Positions 25,055 to 34,177 of a stretch of DNA of 64,000 nt are shown here, piece by piece (the first letter of the stretch is position 1; every line of letters begins with the position of its first letter). Both the position numbers and the translations under genes were made by a program. The stretch comes from Terribacillus halophilus (GTDB lineage Bacteria; Bacillota; Bacilli; Bacillales; Amphibacillaceae). The stretch covers positions 62,001-126,000 of the forward strand of contig NZ_FMZB01000005.1 in the NCBI RefSeq assembly GCF_900101385.1. Direction: 5' to 3'. The notes below the pieces were generated by a model. That model was not told the DNA's origin. It saw only the letters and a list, made by a program, of their open reading frames with translations, and made no database searches.

Positions 25055-26206
25055 ATGGAAATTTACTTGATAGGTATAATAGTCATTCTATTGATAGCAC
25101 TAGTTTACTTTGCTTACCAATATGTTGCATTGAAACGTCATACACAATTTGATAGAGAATTATTAGCTGATATGAAAGAGATATCTGCAGTGAACAGTTC
25201 AGATAGTGATGAGGAGAGAATCATGAATCGCGGCGGGGAGAATTTCAGCCGAATAAAACAGAAGTTAGAATCATTTACAAAAGATATTCATGATAAAGGG
25301 GAAAATCTTGCTGAAACTGGTGAATATGCAGCTGAGCAAGCTGATATTGTCCGAGCTGCAATTGACGAGGTAGGCAGAGGATTACAAAAACAACTAGCAG
25401 CCACGGAAGAAAGTGCTGCGTCCATGGAAGAAATGACACAGTCGATAGAAAACTTATCAACTAGATCCAATCAGATTTCAGAGCAATCGATTACTACGCT
25501 TGAACTGACACAAGAAGGAAATGAGAAACTAAAACATTCCTTGGAAAAAATGAATCAATTCAATCAAACGGTGAATACAACCTCAGAAGCTATCAACAAA
25601 CTCGGAGAGAAATCTCATGAGATCGGCAGTATTGTTAAAGTGATTTCAGAGATTTCTGAGCAAATTAATTTGCTGGCATTGAATGCAGCCATAGAAGCTG
25701 CTCGCGCCGGAGAACATGGAAAAGGATTTGCCGTTGTAGCAGATGAAGTACGAAAATTGGCAGAACAGACTCGTCAATCATCTTCAGAAGTATCCAATAT
25801 CGTAAAAAATATACAAGAAGAAACAGAAACAGTTGTTCAGTCGATGAATCATGGAACAGAAGAATTTAAAGATACGAATGCCAACATTGTAGAGGTCGGC
25901 AATATGTTTGAAGAGATTTTAGCCACGACAAAAATCATTGCTGAAAATAACGAAAACTCTTCTGCAAGTACGGAAGAATTGTCCGCCGCTTCTCAGCAAA
26001 TCATGGCAACAATCGTTGAAATCGCTGCTATCTCTCGCGAATCTGTGGAAATGTTTGAAGAACTCATTGAGATTAATGATGATGAGCTTTATACCATTCA
26101 AAAGCTTGTTGATGAAGCAAAGAACCTTGTGAACCATCAAAATAGAGTAGGCACACTATCAGAAGAGAATGAAGATGTTAAAACAGATGAAGTGAAAGCG
26201 AGTTAA
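25055..26206 (+). CDS. membrane-anchored methyl-accepting chemotaxis-type signalling protein
   Basis: 383 residues: one N-terminal membrane helix ([20 protein letters not shown], residues 4-23), no extracellular sensor and no clear HAMP domain, then a long coiled coil. The signalling hairpin tip is canonical ([20 protein letters not shown] then [13 protein letters not shown]). Such receptors sense internal or membrane signals and dock CheA/CheW. The C-terminal tail is acidic. The CDS is 48 bp after the acetyltransferase-like gene, within the c-di-GMP-controlled group, linking second-messenger level to chemosensory signalling. Confidence 0.92.
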   Translation: MEIYLIGIIVILLIALVYFAYQYVALKRHTQFDRELLADMKEISAVNSSDSDEERIMNRGGENFSRIKQKLESFTKDIHDKGENLAETGEYAAEQADIVRAAIDEVGRGLQKQLAATEESAASMEEMTQSIENLSTRSNQISEQSITTLELTQEGNEKLKHSLEKMNQFNQTVNTTSEAINKLGEKSHEIGSIVKVISEISEQINLLALNAAIEAARAGEHGKGFAVVADEVRKLAEQTRQSSSEVSNIVKNIQEETETVVQSMNHGTEEFKDTNANIVEVGNMFEEILATTKIIAENNENSSASTEELSAASQQIMATIVEIAAISRESVEMFEELIEINDDELYTIQKLVDEAKNLVNHQNRVGTLSEENEDVKTDEVKAS

Positions 26207-26269
26207 AGGAAAAGGTAACTATCCTGCCGATCCAAAGCCAGAATTTTGTATCGGACGAACGCAGATGTG

Positions 26270-26322
26270 AACCTTCTTGAAAACAGATTCAAACACTAAT
26301 CTGTTTTTCAAGAAGGTTTTTT
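26270..26322 (+). terminator. strong terminator after the chemoreceptor gene
   Basis: AACCTTCTTGAAAACAGATT pairs with AATCTGTTTTTCAAGAAGG, followed by a T-run; it separates the riboswitch-controlled group from the PLP decarboxylase. Confidence 0.88.
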
Positions 26323-26415
26323 AAAACAGAATACACCCACAGTTGTCCTTGGATAAAAAGATGTACAGAATCTTCTTGGCAAGGCGGCTTTACTAATAAT
26401 CGAGGAGATAAAACA

Positions 26416-28047
26416 ATGAGAGAAATCCAAAAGCTATTTCCCAGTATGGACGGAAATGATGACCAAAGAGCAGAGTTACTGTCCTATTTGAATGTAATAT
26501 TAACAAAAATAGATGAGTTAAAGGATCCTGACAAACTATCGCTTGGTGAAATGCCTGATTACACAGAGGATTACTATAATCGTGTGATTGAGGAAGCAGC
26601 TGTTCCAACACAAGGAATGCCCATGAAAGAGGTAATCCAGAAACTTCTAGAATTAGTAGAAGGACACAGGTATGTCAACCGAAATTATGTAGCCAATGCA
26701 GCTCCGCTTCCAAATATATCCAGTATCATCGGGAATTTTGTAGCTGTACTGGTCAATGGAAACAATCTGTGGGATGTGGAGGGGCCGGCAGCGGCTGCCG
26801 CGGAAGTCAAAATAACGAGTATGTTATCCAAGCTAGTTGGATACGACGAGAATATCAGTGCAGGATATACAACTTGGGGAGGACAAGGTGCTGTTTTTAA
26901 CTCTTTACGTCTTGCCATAGCTCGATACGCCCCAGACTCCAATCAAAATGGTATACCTCAAAATCTCTATTGCTTTTGTTCAGAGTTATCTCACTACAGC
27001 TTGTATAAGTCAGTAGAGGCAACGGGAATAGGTGTAGAAAATATGATACGTGTAAAAGCTAATGCCGATCATTCCATGAACTTAGCCGACCTGAAAGAAA
27101 AAATGGTAAATGTCATCTCTAATGGTGGTGTTCCACTTTACGTTCTTGCCACAATGGGAACAACGGACACTTTCGGGATTGATGATATTGCAGGCATCAA
27201 GCAGCTAGCGGAAGACTTGGAGCGTACATATGGCGTTGAGCCAATCTATATACATGCAGACACTGCTATGGGAGGCATGTATAGTTTCTTTAATGATTAC
27301 GACTTCGGAAGTAATCCACTGCAATTTGAAGACAATGTAAATGAGGTATTGAAATCCTATCAACAGAAGTTTAAGCATATAAAACTTGCGGATAGTATGG
27401 TTTTTGATTTTCATAAACTTGGACAAACCCCGTATATCACGAGTTTATTTTTGATAAAAAACAGGGAGTATCTTAAATATGTTGATTTAGATGCAGCTGA
27501 AACCCCATATGTTGGCAATCGAGGCTACGGCAGTTATCACACGGGCTACACGCTGGAGTGCTCGCGAATGGGAAGTGCATTGGCAATATATGCTTCATTA
27601 TCAGCCTTGGGGATGGAAGGCTATCAAAAGCTTTTAGCCAATTATATACGTGTCAATATTGCTTTCCGTAAGAAACTGCTGCAAGAAATTCCAAATGTGG
27701 CAATAACAAATGACATCTCCCCAGTTACAACATTCCGCTTCTATCCGGAGCGAAGTAAATGGGATGATGAAATAAACGGACTTTTACCTATTGAAGAGAT
27801 GCTGGAAATTAATCAATTCAACGATGCATTTGCAGAGGTCATCGGTGCGGAACGTGATACAATTTTCTTTGGAAACACGAAAAAGCAATGTCTCGTTCGA
27901 GCGGCAAATTCAAACAAGAGGATATCCTTGTATGCCCATAAGTTCTTTACAATTTCTCCATATTCTACAATGGAGGAAGTCGATAGGTATGTTGGATTTT
28001 TGAAAGAACATGTAGAGCTTTTTCAAAGATCGAGCATTAAAGCTTAG
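26416..28047 (+). CDS. pyridoxal-phosphate-dependent group II decarboxylase family protein
   Basis: 543 residues of the fold-type I PLP enzymes. Segments include NAAPLPNISSIIGNF, AGYTTWGGQGAVFNSLRLA (phosphate-binding turn), ELSHYSLYKSVEATG (stacking His), LATMGTTDTFGIDDIAG, IHADTAMGG (PLP-contacting Asp) and the Schiff-base Lys in VFDFHKLGQTPY. The last differs from the usual DxHKW of glutamate or aromatic decarboxylases, so substrate specificity is open. Its own ribosome binding site (GAGGAG) and the terminator upstream make it monocistronic. Confidence 0.85.
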   Translation: MREIQKLFPSMDGNDDQRAELLSYLNVILTKIDELKDPDKLSLGEMPDYTEDYYNRVIEEAAVPTQGMPMKEVIQKLLELVEGHRYVNRNYVANAAPLPNISSIIGNFVAVLVNGNNLWDVEGPAAAAAEVKITSMLSKLVGYDENISAGYTTWGGQGAVFNSLRLAIARYAPDSNQNGIPQNLYCFCSELSHYSLYKSVEATGIGVENMIRVKANADHSMNLADLKEKMVNVISNGGVPLYVLATMGTTDTFGIDDIAGIKQLAEDLERTYGVEPIYIHADTAMGGMYSFFNDYDFGSNPLQFEDNVNEVLKSYQQKFKHIKLADSMVFDFHKLGQTPYITSLFLIKNREYLKYVDLDAAETPYVGNRGYGSYHTGYTLECSRMGSALAIYASLSALGMEGYQKLLANYIRVNIAFRKKLLQEIPNVAITNDISPVTTFRFYPERSKWDDEINGLLPIEEMLEINQFNDAFAEVIGAERDTIFFGNTKKQCLVRAANSNKRISLYAHKFFTISPYSTMEEVDRYVGFLKEHVELFQRSSIKA

Positions 28048-28103
28048 AAGAGATTAGCTGCTTGTAAGCAACTGTATTCAATAAAATAAAACTAACATGA
28101 ACG

Positions 28104-28144
28104 AATACCCCAAGATTGGTATGAATGCCGATCCTGGGGTATTT
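28104..28144 (+). terminator. terminator of the PLP decarboxylase gene
   Basis: AATACCCCA / TGGGGTATT stem with an inner GATTGG...CCGATC pairing, then TTTA. Confidence 0.7.
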
Positions 28145-28167
28145 ATTCACTTAAAGAGAGGAGGATG

Positions 28168-28257
28168 ATGAGAGTAACATCCATGGACAGTATCCAAATG
28201 GAGTTTATGGTGATACTATTAGAGTTTGTATACTTCTTCATGCTGGGAGCGATATAA
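28168..28257 (+). CDS. candidate 29-residue hydrophobic peptide
   Basis: ATG 28168 (or 28165) directly follows GAGAGGAGG. The peptide MRVTSMDSIQMEF continues into MVILLEFVYFFMLGAI, a single membrane-like stretch. Spacing to the ribosome binding site is short. No homologue is recognised. It might be a real small membrane protein or a leader peptide for the MFS gene that starts 84 bp later. Confidence 0.3.
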   Translation: MRVTSMDSIQMEFMVILLEFVYFFMLGAI

Positions 28258-28340
28258 TGATCCCCTAGTACATATTGGGGGTTAATTTATAGTGATTTTT
28301 TTGATGAATTATTGCATCTTACTTAGGAAGGATATTTTAT

Positions 28341-29570
28341 GTGAACAGATCTAATACCAATACGCATAAACGTTATTATACATTGTTATTGATACTAGCA
28401 ATTCTATTCATTGCTGCTACTTTACGTTCACCGCTCACTTCGGTTGGGCCGCTGATACCTTTCTTTAGAGAGGAATTGGACGTTTCCAACTCGATGATTG
28501 GTCTGGTGAATACTTTGCCGTTGCTTGCATTCGGTGTTTTTTCTTCGCTGGTGCCTAAAATATCGAGCAAATTCGGCATCGAGTTAACGCTGTTAGCTGC
28601 TATGTGTATGCTGACTGTTGGCATTTTTATTCGGGCTCTGGCCGGTCTTCCGCTGTTGTTATTTGGCACGCTTTTGCTTGGAATGGCGATTGCGTTTGGT
28701 AATGTGTTGATGCCAGGTTTGATCAAGTCCAGTTTCCCGTATCAAATCGGGCTCATGACCGGCATATATTCTGTATCCATGAATATTTTCGGTGCACTTG
28801 CTTCGGGCATTTCCGTTCCGATAGCATCCATCCCGATGCTGGGATGGCGAAATGCGATGCAAATATGGAGTGTCCTCTCGTTAATCGCATTCATTATATT
28901 ATTGCTTCGGCTGCCTGCAACACGTTCATCGGAAAAGAAAGTGTTTGTGAAGGTAGAGAACAAGCCATCTAGAGGAATATTTAAGTCGAAAATTGCATGG
29001 GCAGTGACACTATTCATGGGGCTGCAATCTTTCATACCGTATAGCTTGTTTACATGGCTGCCGGATATATTAATGTCCAAAGGATTCGACGAAAGTGAAG
29101 CAGGCTGGCTCATTGCCATTTATCAGCTAGGGTTGATTCCGACTACATTCATCGCACCTATCATTGCCGGCAGAATGCAAAGCCAGCGATTGATTGGCTG
29201 TATTGCGGGTCTTTTATTCTTCTTTGGTTTAGTAGGGGTGATGTTTATTTCCTCTCATCTTATCATCGCACCGCTTATACTGACGGGAGTTGGTGCAGGA
29301 ACAGCATTCAGCTTAGCCATGATGTTCTTTGTGCTGCGGACCAATTCAATTGCGGAATCTTCCCAGCTATCAAGTATGGCGCAATCCGTTGGCTATTTGG
29401 TTGCGGCCTTGGGACCACTTCTGCTTGGTACTATCGCGGAAAAGACGAATGGTTGGATGGTACCGCTCATTATCCTGATGATCGCCGCCTTATGTATCGC
29501 CTTTTTGGGTACCATTGCAGGTAAGGATCAAAAGATCGCTTTCGATACAAAAGAAGTTAAAAGCAAATAA
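28341..29570 (+). CDS. MFS transporter, CynX/NimT (YycB/YeaN) family
   Basis: 409 residues with 12 predicted helices. The N-terminal signature AATLRSPLTSVGPLIPFFRE and the FGNVLMPGLIKSSFP region are typical of the cyanate/nitroimidazole-type MFS group. GTG 28341 is the start because the ATG one base before runs into a stop. Relatives export or import small anionic or amide compounds; a function in drug or metabolite efflux cannot be narrowed. Monocistronic, ended by a long inverted repeat. Confidence 0.87.
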   Translation: MNRSNTNTHKRYYTLLLILAILFIAATLRSPLTSVGPLIPFFREELDVSNSMIGLVNTLPLLAFGVFSSLVPKISSKFGIELTLLAAMCMLTVGIFIRALAGLPLLLFGTLLLGMAIAFGNVLMPGLIKSSFPYQIGLMTGIYSVSMNIFGALASGISVPIASIPMLGWRNAMQIWSVLSLIAFIILLLRLPATRSSEKKVFVKVENKPSRGIFKSKIAWAVTLFMGLQSFIPYSLFTWLPDILMSKGFDESEAGWLIAIYQLGLIPTTFIAPIIAGRMQSQRLIGCIAGLLFFFGLVGVMFISSHLIIAPLILTGVGAGTAFSLAMMFFVLRTNSIAESSQLSSMAQSVGYLVAALGPLLLGTIAEKTNGWMVPLIILMIAALCIAFLGTIAGKDQKIAFDTKEVKSK

Positions 29571-29609
29571 GCAGAAAAAGAGGTCAGAGAAAATTCGTCT
29601 GATAATATC

Positions 29610-29674
29610 CCCTCTAGGTAGACTGATAAAAAAGGGAACGTGCTATCATGTTCTTATCAGTTTTACTTAGAGGG
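29610..29674 (+). repeat. long imperfect inverted repeat downstream of the MFS gene
   Basis: CCTCTAGGTAGACTGATAA...GAACGTG opposite CATGTTC...TTATCAGTTTTACTTAGAGG around a 4-base loop. It may serve as a terminator hairpin, but there is no T-run immediately after; it also resembles a small palindromic repeat unit. Confidence 0.55.
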
Positions 29675-29801
29675 AGTTTTCTATAGTAAAGAAAGGGCAG
29701 CACTTAAAGCAAGTTAACCTTGCTGGGAGAGAAGTATGGGTGCTTCATAATAGCTGTTACTTTTTAGAAGCACCCATCAGACTATTAAATCATGCAGTTA
29801 A

Positions 29802-30194
29802 TCAGCATCCGCAATCATCAGGCAAAGCCTTTTCCTCCGTTAAAGTAGAGACAGGGAAGTCCAGTTCCTTCCATGCGGTAATGCCGCCAGTCAGCTCTTT
29901 TACTTTAAAGCCATTCTCCAGTAAAACCTTCGCGGCTTTAGCAGCCGTGTTGCACCAGACATCCCAGCAATAAAGGATGATTTCCTTGTCTTTAGGTATT
30001 TCACTCAGACGATCGGCTAGTTCTTGCTGCGGTATAATTGCTGCACCATGAATGGTTACATTCCTTACATGTGCAGGACCATTTCGGACATCGATTAACA
30101 TGTATTTGTTGGGATCAGCTTTGCTTGCTTTCATATAATCCATTGGGCTAATGGTTGCTTCCAGACGTGCGTTAAAGTAATCGAGTGCGTTCAT
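29802..30194 (-). CDS. rhodanese-like domain protein
   Basis: 130 residues starting at ATG 30194 with AAGGAG upstream (a longer frame from 30224 overlaps the MarR gene). It has the rhodanese motifs MLIDVRN near residue 40 and the active-site loop ILYCWDVWCNTAAKAA (Cys at the loop start plus a second Cys five residues later), then LTGGITAWK. The chain ends in DDCGC, adding two more Cys. Rhodaneses carry sulfane sulfur as a cysteine persulfide. It is co-transcribed with a MarR regulator 15 bp upstream, suggesting control by a thiol or persulfide-sensing repressor. Confidence 0.88.
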   Translation of the reverse strand: MNALDYFNARLEATISPMDYMKASKADPNKYMLIDVRNGPAHVRNVTIHGAAIIPQQELADRLSEIPKDKEIILYCWDVWCNTAAKAAKVLLENGFKVKELTGGITAWKELDFPVSTLTEEKALPDDCGC

Positions 30195-30208
30195 ATATAT
30201 CCGCTCCT

Positions 30209-30628
30209 TTATAATGTCTTCCATACTTTGATGAGAAAGTCTTTTAATGATTGTCTTTCTTGCGCATCAAGTGGAGATAGGACTTCTGCTTCAACTTCTG
30301 TTAGGTTATCCCAGCGGGAAGTCAGGACTTCTTTGCCTTTTTCGATAATAAGCAGGCTATAAGATCTTCGGTCAGTCGGATTTTTGGTCCGCTCGACAAA
30401 TTCAAGCTTCTCCAAGTGATCGATATGACTGACCATCGTTGTGCGGTCGATTTGCAGATTGTCTGAAATATCCTTTTGGGAGCAATAGGGATTTTCTTCG
30501 ATATATAAGAGAACGCCGTATTGCCGGGCATTGATTTGAAAGGGAACAAGGCCATCAGCAAATTTCTCTTCCATCTGCTGCAGCACTTTTCCAAGCAGGA
30601 AACCATAGGATTGATTCCATTTATTCAT
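30209..30628 (-). CDS. MarR-family transcriptional regulator
   Basis: 139 residues with the MarR winged helix: QYGVLLYIEENPYCSQKDIS, DNLQIDRTTMVSHIDHLEKL (recognition helix), and wing KNPTDRRSYSLLI. No cysteine is obvious in the N-terminal helix, so redox sensing as in OhrR is not apparent. GGAGG precedes ATG 30628. A perfect palindrome lies just upstream, indicating autorepression of the MarR-rhodanese operon. Confidence 0.9.
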   Translation of the reverse strand: MNKWNQSYGFLLGKVLQQMEEKFADGLVPFQINARQYGVLLYIEENPYCSQKDISDNLQIDRTTMVSHIDHLEKLEFVERTKNPTDRRSYSLLIIEKGKEVLTSRWDNLTEVEAEVLSPLDAQERQSLKDFLIKVWKTL

Positions 30629-30660
30629 ATTCTCACCTCCGAAATTAATCAGTGTATTAT

Positions 30661-30681
30661 ATAATCAGTATAACTGATTAT
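30661..30681. promoter_or_regulatory. probable MarR operator
   Basis: Perfect palindrome ATAATCAGT-ATA-ACTGATTAT, about 35 bases before the marR-type start codon; a second half site (TTAATCAGT) lies at 30645-30653. Length and symmetry fit MarR dimers. Confidence 0.7.
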
Positions 30682-30709
30682 TTTCGAAAAGCAAGCAACA
30701 TCTAAAAAA

Positions 30710-30737
30710 AGAGCGCTGAGAGAATTCTCTGCGCTCT
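30710..30737 (-). terminator. terminator of fbp
   Basis: AGAGCGC / GCGCTCT stem with an inner AGAGAATTCTCT-type pairing, followed on the minus strand by seven A-complement T bases. Confidence 0.8.
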
Positions 30738-30747
30738 TAGGCTGTCT

Positions 30748-32679
30748 TTATTTCATATACCGATACTCCATCAAATTCTTGAGTATATTAATCTCCTGAC
30801 ATAATACTTCTCCAACATTTGTTTCAAGAACTTTCTTGCGCTCAAGCTCTTTATCGACCAATCTCTTCACGGATAACACATCCGTCCCATCGTGCAGCAC
30901 TTCATCTTTGGAATTGAAATGTTTATGGGCAACGAGTTTCATGCCGTAGGAATTATATAATAATGTGTATCCGGCGATGCCTGTTTTCGATTGATAGGCT
31001 TTGGAGAAGCCGCCATCGATGACGATGATTTTGCCGCCTGCTTTGATCGGGTTTTCGCCTTCGATTTCTTTGACTGGTGTATGACCATTGATGATGTGCC
31101 CGTGTTCTGGGTCTAAATCGAATTCTGTCAGGATTTTTTCACAGGTTTCTTCATTTTCCCGCAGGTGGTAATAATGATTCTTTATTTCTTTGTGCGTCAC
31201 TTTTTCCTTGATGAAATAACGTTCAAAGGTCGTCATGGCCCTTTTGCCGAATAGGGAAGAATATTCGCCTGTCCATAGGTACCAGACCATATCTGTCGCC
31301 AAGTCATCTGTTTCTTCCGGATGGGCGAATGACTGGCGGAGGAATTGTTCGAATTTATCAAGCAGCTCGCGACCTGCGTAAGACTTGCCTTCGATTTCCA
31401 TTTTCTCCATATTGCCTTCTTCATCAATCGGAATGCATCCATGAATCAAAAGATTGCCGTTATAACGCAAATACAGGCTGCCCTTGCGCATGAGGAAATT
31501 CATATGCCTGGCCAGTTTTTCCGAATGCTGGACAGAGAACAATAGCTTATCGATCACTTGCTGTTCTTCTTCCAAAAGCATATCGGGCTGTTTTGGATTG
31601 ATAGTAGCGAAACATGTATTTTCCAGTGGGTACGTACTGCCGTTCAGCGTTATTTCATTTGAGTCAAAATCGATTTTTTCAAGCAGCAGTCTTTCTTCCA
31701 TATTGAAACTCGGTCGTCTTTTGATGATCGGACTTTCCAATTTGAATTGAATCATTGCGATTGCTTGGTGCATTTTGGTGATTTGGACTAATTCATGCTC
31801 GGATGTCTTCTTATCTGCATGTGTTTTGGGACGGAAAGCTGGGTTATCGTCATAATATTTCTCTGCCAAATTCATCAGCGGACGAAGGTTGATGCCATAC
31901 ACATCCTCGATAATGTCCAAATTATCATAACGTGCACAAATGCGCAGGATATTCGCCAGACAAACCTTCGAACCTGCAAAAGCACCGATCCAGAGGACAT
32001 CATGATTGCCCCATTGGATATCGACGGAATGATAATTGATGAGTTCTTCCATGATTTTATCTGGTTCAGGTCCCCGATCATAGATATCGCCAACAACATG
32101 CAGATGGTCCACTACCAATTGGTGTGTACTGTAGGCAAGCCCGGTAATAAGCTTATCGGCTTGTCCGAGCGAGATGATTTGTTCAATGATCTCGTGATAA
32201 TATTGCTCCTTATTGCCGGATTCTTCTGTTTTATATAAAAGCTCTTCAATGATATAGGCAAACTGACTAGGCAATGCCTTACGCAGCTTGGAGCGCGTAT
32301 ATTTAGAAGATGCATAGGAGATGAGCTTGATCATCCGTTTGATGGTCTTTTTATACCACTCGTGTAAATCTTCTTCCTGGTGAAAATCATTTTTGATGAT
32401 CTGCAGTTTTTCTTCCGGATAATAAACCAAAGCAGCCAGTTCATCGATTTCTTTTTCAAAGATGACGCCGCTGAAGATATCCCTGATTTTTTCTTTCACC
32501 CTGCCGGAGCCATTGCGCAGCACATGCTGGAATGCTTGATATTCACCGTGCAAATCACTGACAAAATGCTCGGTCCCTTTGGGAAGGTTAAGAATAGCTT
32601 TCAAATTGATGATTTCTGTGACGACTTTTTCTTCCGTGTCATATTTCTGAGCTAGTAAGTCTAAGTATTTGGTGTTCAA
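30748..32679 (-). CDS. fbp: class III fructose-1,6-bisphosphatase
   Basis: 643 residues, close to B. subtilis Fbp (671). It is a gluconeogenic enzyme hydrolysing fructose-1,6-bisphosphate to fructose-6-phosphate. Metallophosphoesterase motifs are in order: [12 protein letters not shown] (~42), [14 protein letters not shown] (~195), [13 protein letters not shown] (~221) and [10 protein letters not shown] (~540). The N-terminal [12 protein letters not shown] and the C-terminal KRLVDKEL region are family-typical. The gene is monocistronic, starting at ATG 32679 behind AAAGGAGC. Confidence 0.95.
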   Translation of the reverse strand: MNTKYLDLLAQKYDTEEKVVTEIINLKAILNLPKGTEHFVSDLHGEYQAFQHVLRNGSGRVKEKIRDIFSGVIFEKEIDELAALVYYPEEKLQIIKNDFHQEEDLHEWYKKTIKRMIKLISYASSKYTRSKLRKALPSQFAYIIEELLYKTEESGNKEQYYHEIIEQIISLGQADKLITGLAYSTHQLVVDHLHVVGDIYDRGPEPDKIMEELINYHSVDIQWGNHDVLWIGAFAGSKVCLANILRICARYDNLDIIEDVYGINLRPLMNLAEKYYDDNPAFRPKTHADKKTSEHELVQITKMHQAIAMIQFKLESPIIKRRPSFNMEERLLLEKIDFDSNEITLNGSTYPLENTCFATINPKQPDMLLEEEQQVIDKLLFSVQHSEKLARHMNFLMRKGSLYLRYNGNLLIHGCIPIDEEGNMEKMEIEGKSYAGRELLDKFEQFLRQSFAHPEETDDLATDMVWYLWTGEYSSLFGKRAMTTFERYFIKEKVTHKEIKNHYYHLRENEETCEKILTEFDLDPEHGHIINGHTPVKEIEGENPIKAGGKIIVIDGGFSKAYQSKTGIAGYTLLYNSYGMKLVAHKHFNSKDEVLHDGTDVLSVKRLVDKELERKKVLETNVGEVLCQEINILKNLMEYRYMK

Positions 32680-33045
32680 GATTATGTAGCTCCTTTCAGA
32701 ATTACTAACTTTTACATAATTTTACTGATTCTATTATAAGATAAAACGACGATGATTGGGTGTTTTTGTTGAAGCCTATCATAATTTTGAAGACTACTAT
32801 TATAGTATCGTAATTTTCCCTTAATGAATATGGAATGAAACATGGTGATATCAGACATGGGCGACATTGGCTGTACGATGTAAAAAACGTCTGAATGCTT
32901 GATGTGTCTGGTTTGTATTAAGATGGGAGCGGTTTGCTTAATCTGAGGTAAATGGCTTCTTTTTAGCAGGCACATAATGTATACGAAAAATGCTAGTTAG
33001 TATAGAATAGGACAGTTAGTATTTTTTTGTAGAAAGGATGGAAAT
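32680..33045. other. 366-bp divergent intergenic region
   Basis: Lies between fbp and the EamA gene, which diverge. A/T-rich sequence with plausible -10 elements (e.g. TATAGAAT near 33001-33008) but no gene, dyad or RNA that I can support. Confidence 0.4.
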
Positions 33046-33927
33046 ATGTTAAAAGCATACACTTGGCTAACCTTTTGTGTAATGGTCTGGGGCAGCAATT
33101 TTGTATTCGGAAAGATTTTAGTCCGAGACTTTTCCCCAACATTGTTAACCATGCTGAGACTTTTATTTATTGTAATATTTTTAGTTGGATTATTCTTATA
33201 TAAAAAACAGTTTAAACGAGTTGAAAAATCGGATTTACTCGCTATTATTTTCTTGGGGGTTATTGGTATTTTCATAAACCAATGGTCTTTTTTTGTAGGA
33301 TTGCAAACAGCTGATCCAACAACATCTGCGCTAATTTTAGCTACCACGCCTATTTTAACTAGCATATTGGCTGCCATCTTTTTAAAAGAAAAATTAACAA
33401 TTCATATGTTGATGGGGTCCATCGTGGCAATCATCGGTATTTACTTTGTTGTAACAAAAGGAAATTTATCCTCTTTGCATATTGATAAAGGTCTATTATG
33501 GATTGTTTTAACGATGATGACATTCGCCATTATGATTATCATGACGAGGCTTCTTTCCAATAGAATCGATCCACTTACCATCACTTTATATTCAAATGTT
33601 GTTGGCCTCATTGTGTCGGTTCCTTTTGCTTTTTTACTAGACAAACCATTACGAATCAGCACTGAGATTTCGGATTGGTCTTTTTTGATTGGAACTGCCG
33701 TTGTTGTACATGGGATAGCCACACTTATCTGGAATAACAACATTAGACATGTGGATGCTTCAAAAGCTTCCATATTATCCAATTTAGAACCTTTTGTAGC
33801 TATGATTGTGGGATTGATATTACTTTCCAAACCTATAACCGGTGCAGAGATTCTAGGTTCACTATTTATAGTGGGAGGGGTAGTGCTATCTACGTATCAA
33901 CGAAAAAAGTTAAAAAGCGCTGACTAA
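33046..33927 (+). CDS. EamA-family (DMT superfamily) transporter
   Basis: 293 residues with ten predicted membrane helices in two repeated EamA halves; WGSNFVFGKILVRDFSPT near the N-terminus and LEPFVAMIVGLILLSKPITG in the second half are the family landmarks. Members export metabolites such as amino acids or riboflavin-like compounds. AAAGGATGG precedes ATG 33046. No partner gene points to a substrate. Confidence 0.88.
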   Translation: MLKAYTWLTFCVMVWGSNFVFGKILVRDFSPTLLTMLRLLFIVIFLVGLFLYKKQFKRVEKSDLLAIIFLGVIGIFINQWSFFVGLQTADPTTSALILATTPILTSILAAIFLKEKLTIHMLMGSIVAIIGIYFVVTKGNLSSLHIDKGLLWIVLTMMTFAIMIIMTRLLSNRIDPLTITLYSNVVGLIVSVPFAFLLDKPLRISTEISDWSFLIGTAVVVHGIATLIWNNNIRHVDASKASILSNLEPFVAMIVGLILLSKPITGAEILGSLFIVGGVVLSTYQRKKLKSAD

Positions 33928-34177
33928 ATTTCTTTCTTCCATACCCTACATTCCGGTTTAATTAATGGGATTCTTTTGCAGTCCATTCCGGTTTTAAGCT
34001 AATGGAGAGAAGAAAAGGGAAATGTGCTGCCGGGATGGAGGCAGTCAGTATAGATGAGTAAGCGGGGCTGCTTCCAAGAGGAGGTAGTCTTTTTTCGAAA
34101 AAAATACTACGCATTAGCAGAGGCGGTATTGCTTATGATAAACTTATGAAGTAAAAAATTTAGAATGAGGTATATTT
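33928..34177 (+). other. 250-bp intergenic region with a short direct repeat and terminator-like hairpin
   Basis: ATTCCGGTTTAATTAATGG (33951-33969) and ATTCCGGTTTTAAGCTAATGG (from 33986) are tandem near-identical repeats. GGCTGCTTCC / GGAGGTAGTC followed by six T (34066-34097) is a terminator-like hairpin for the transporter gene. No gene seen. Confidence 0.45.
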
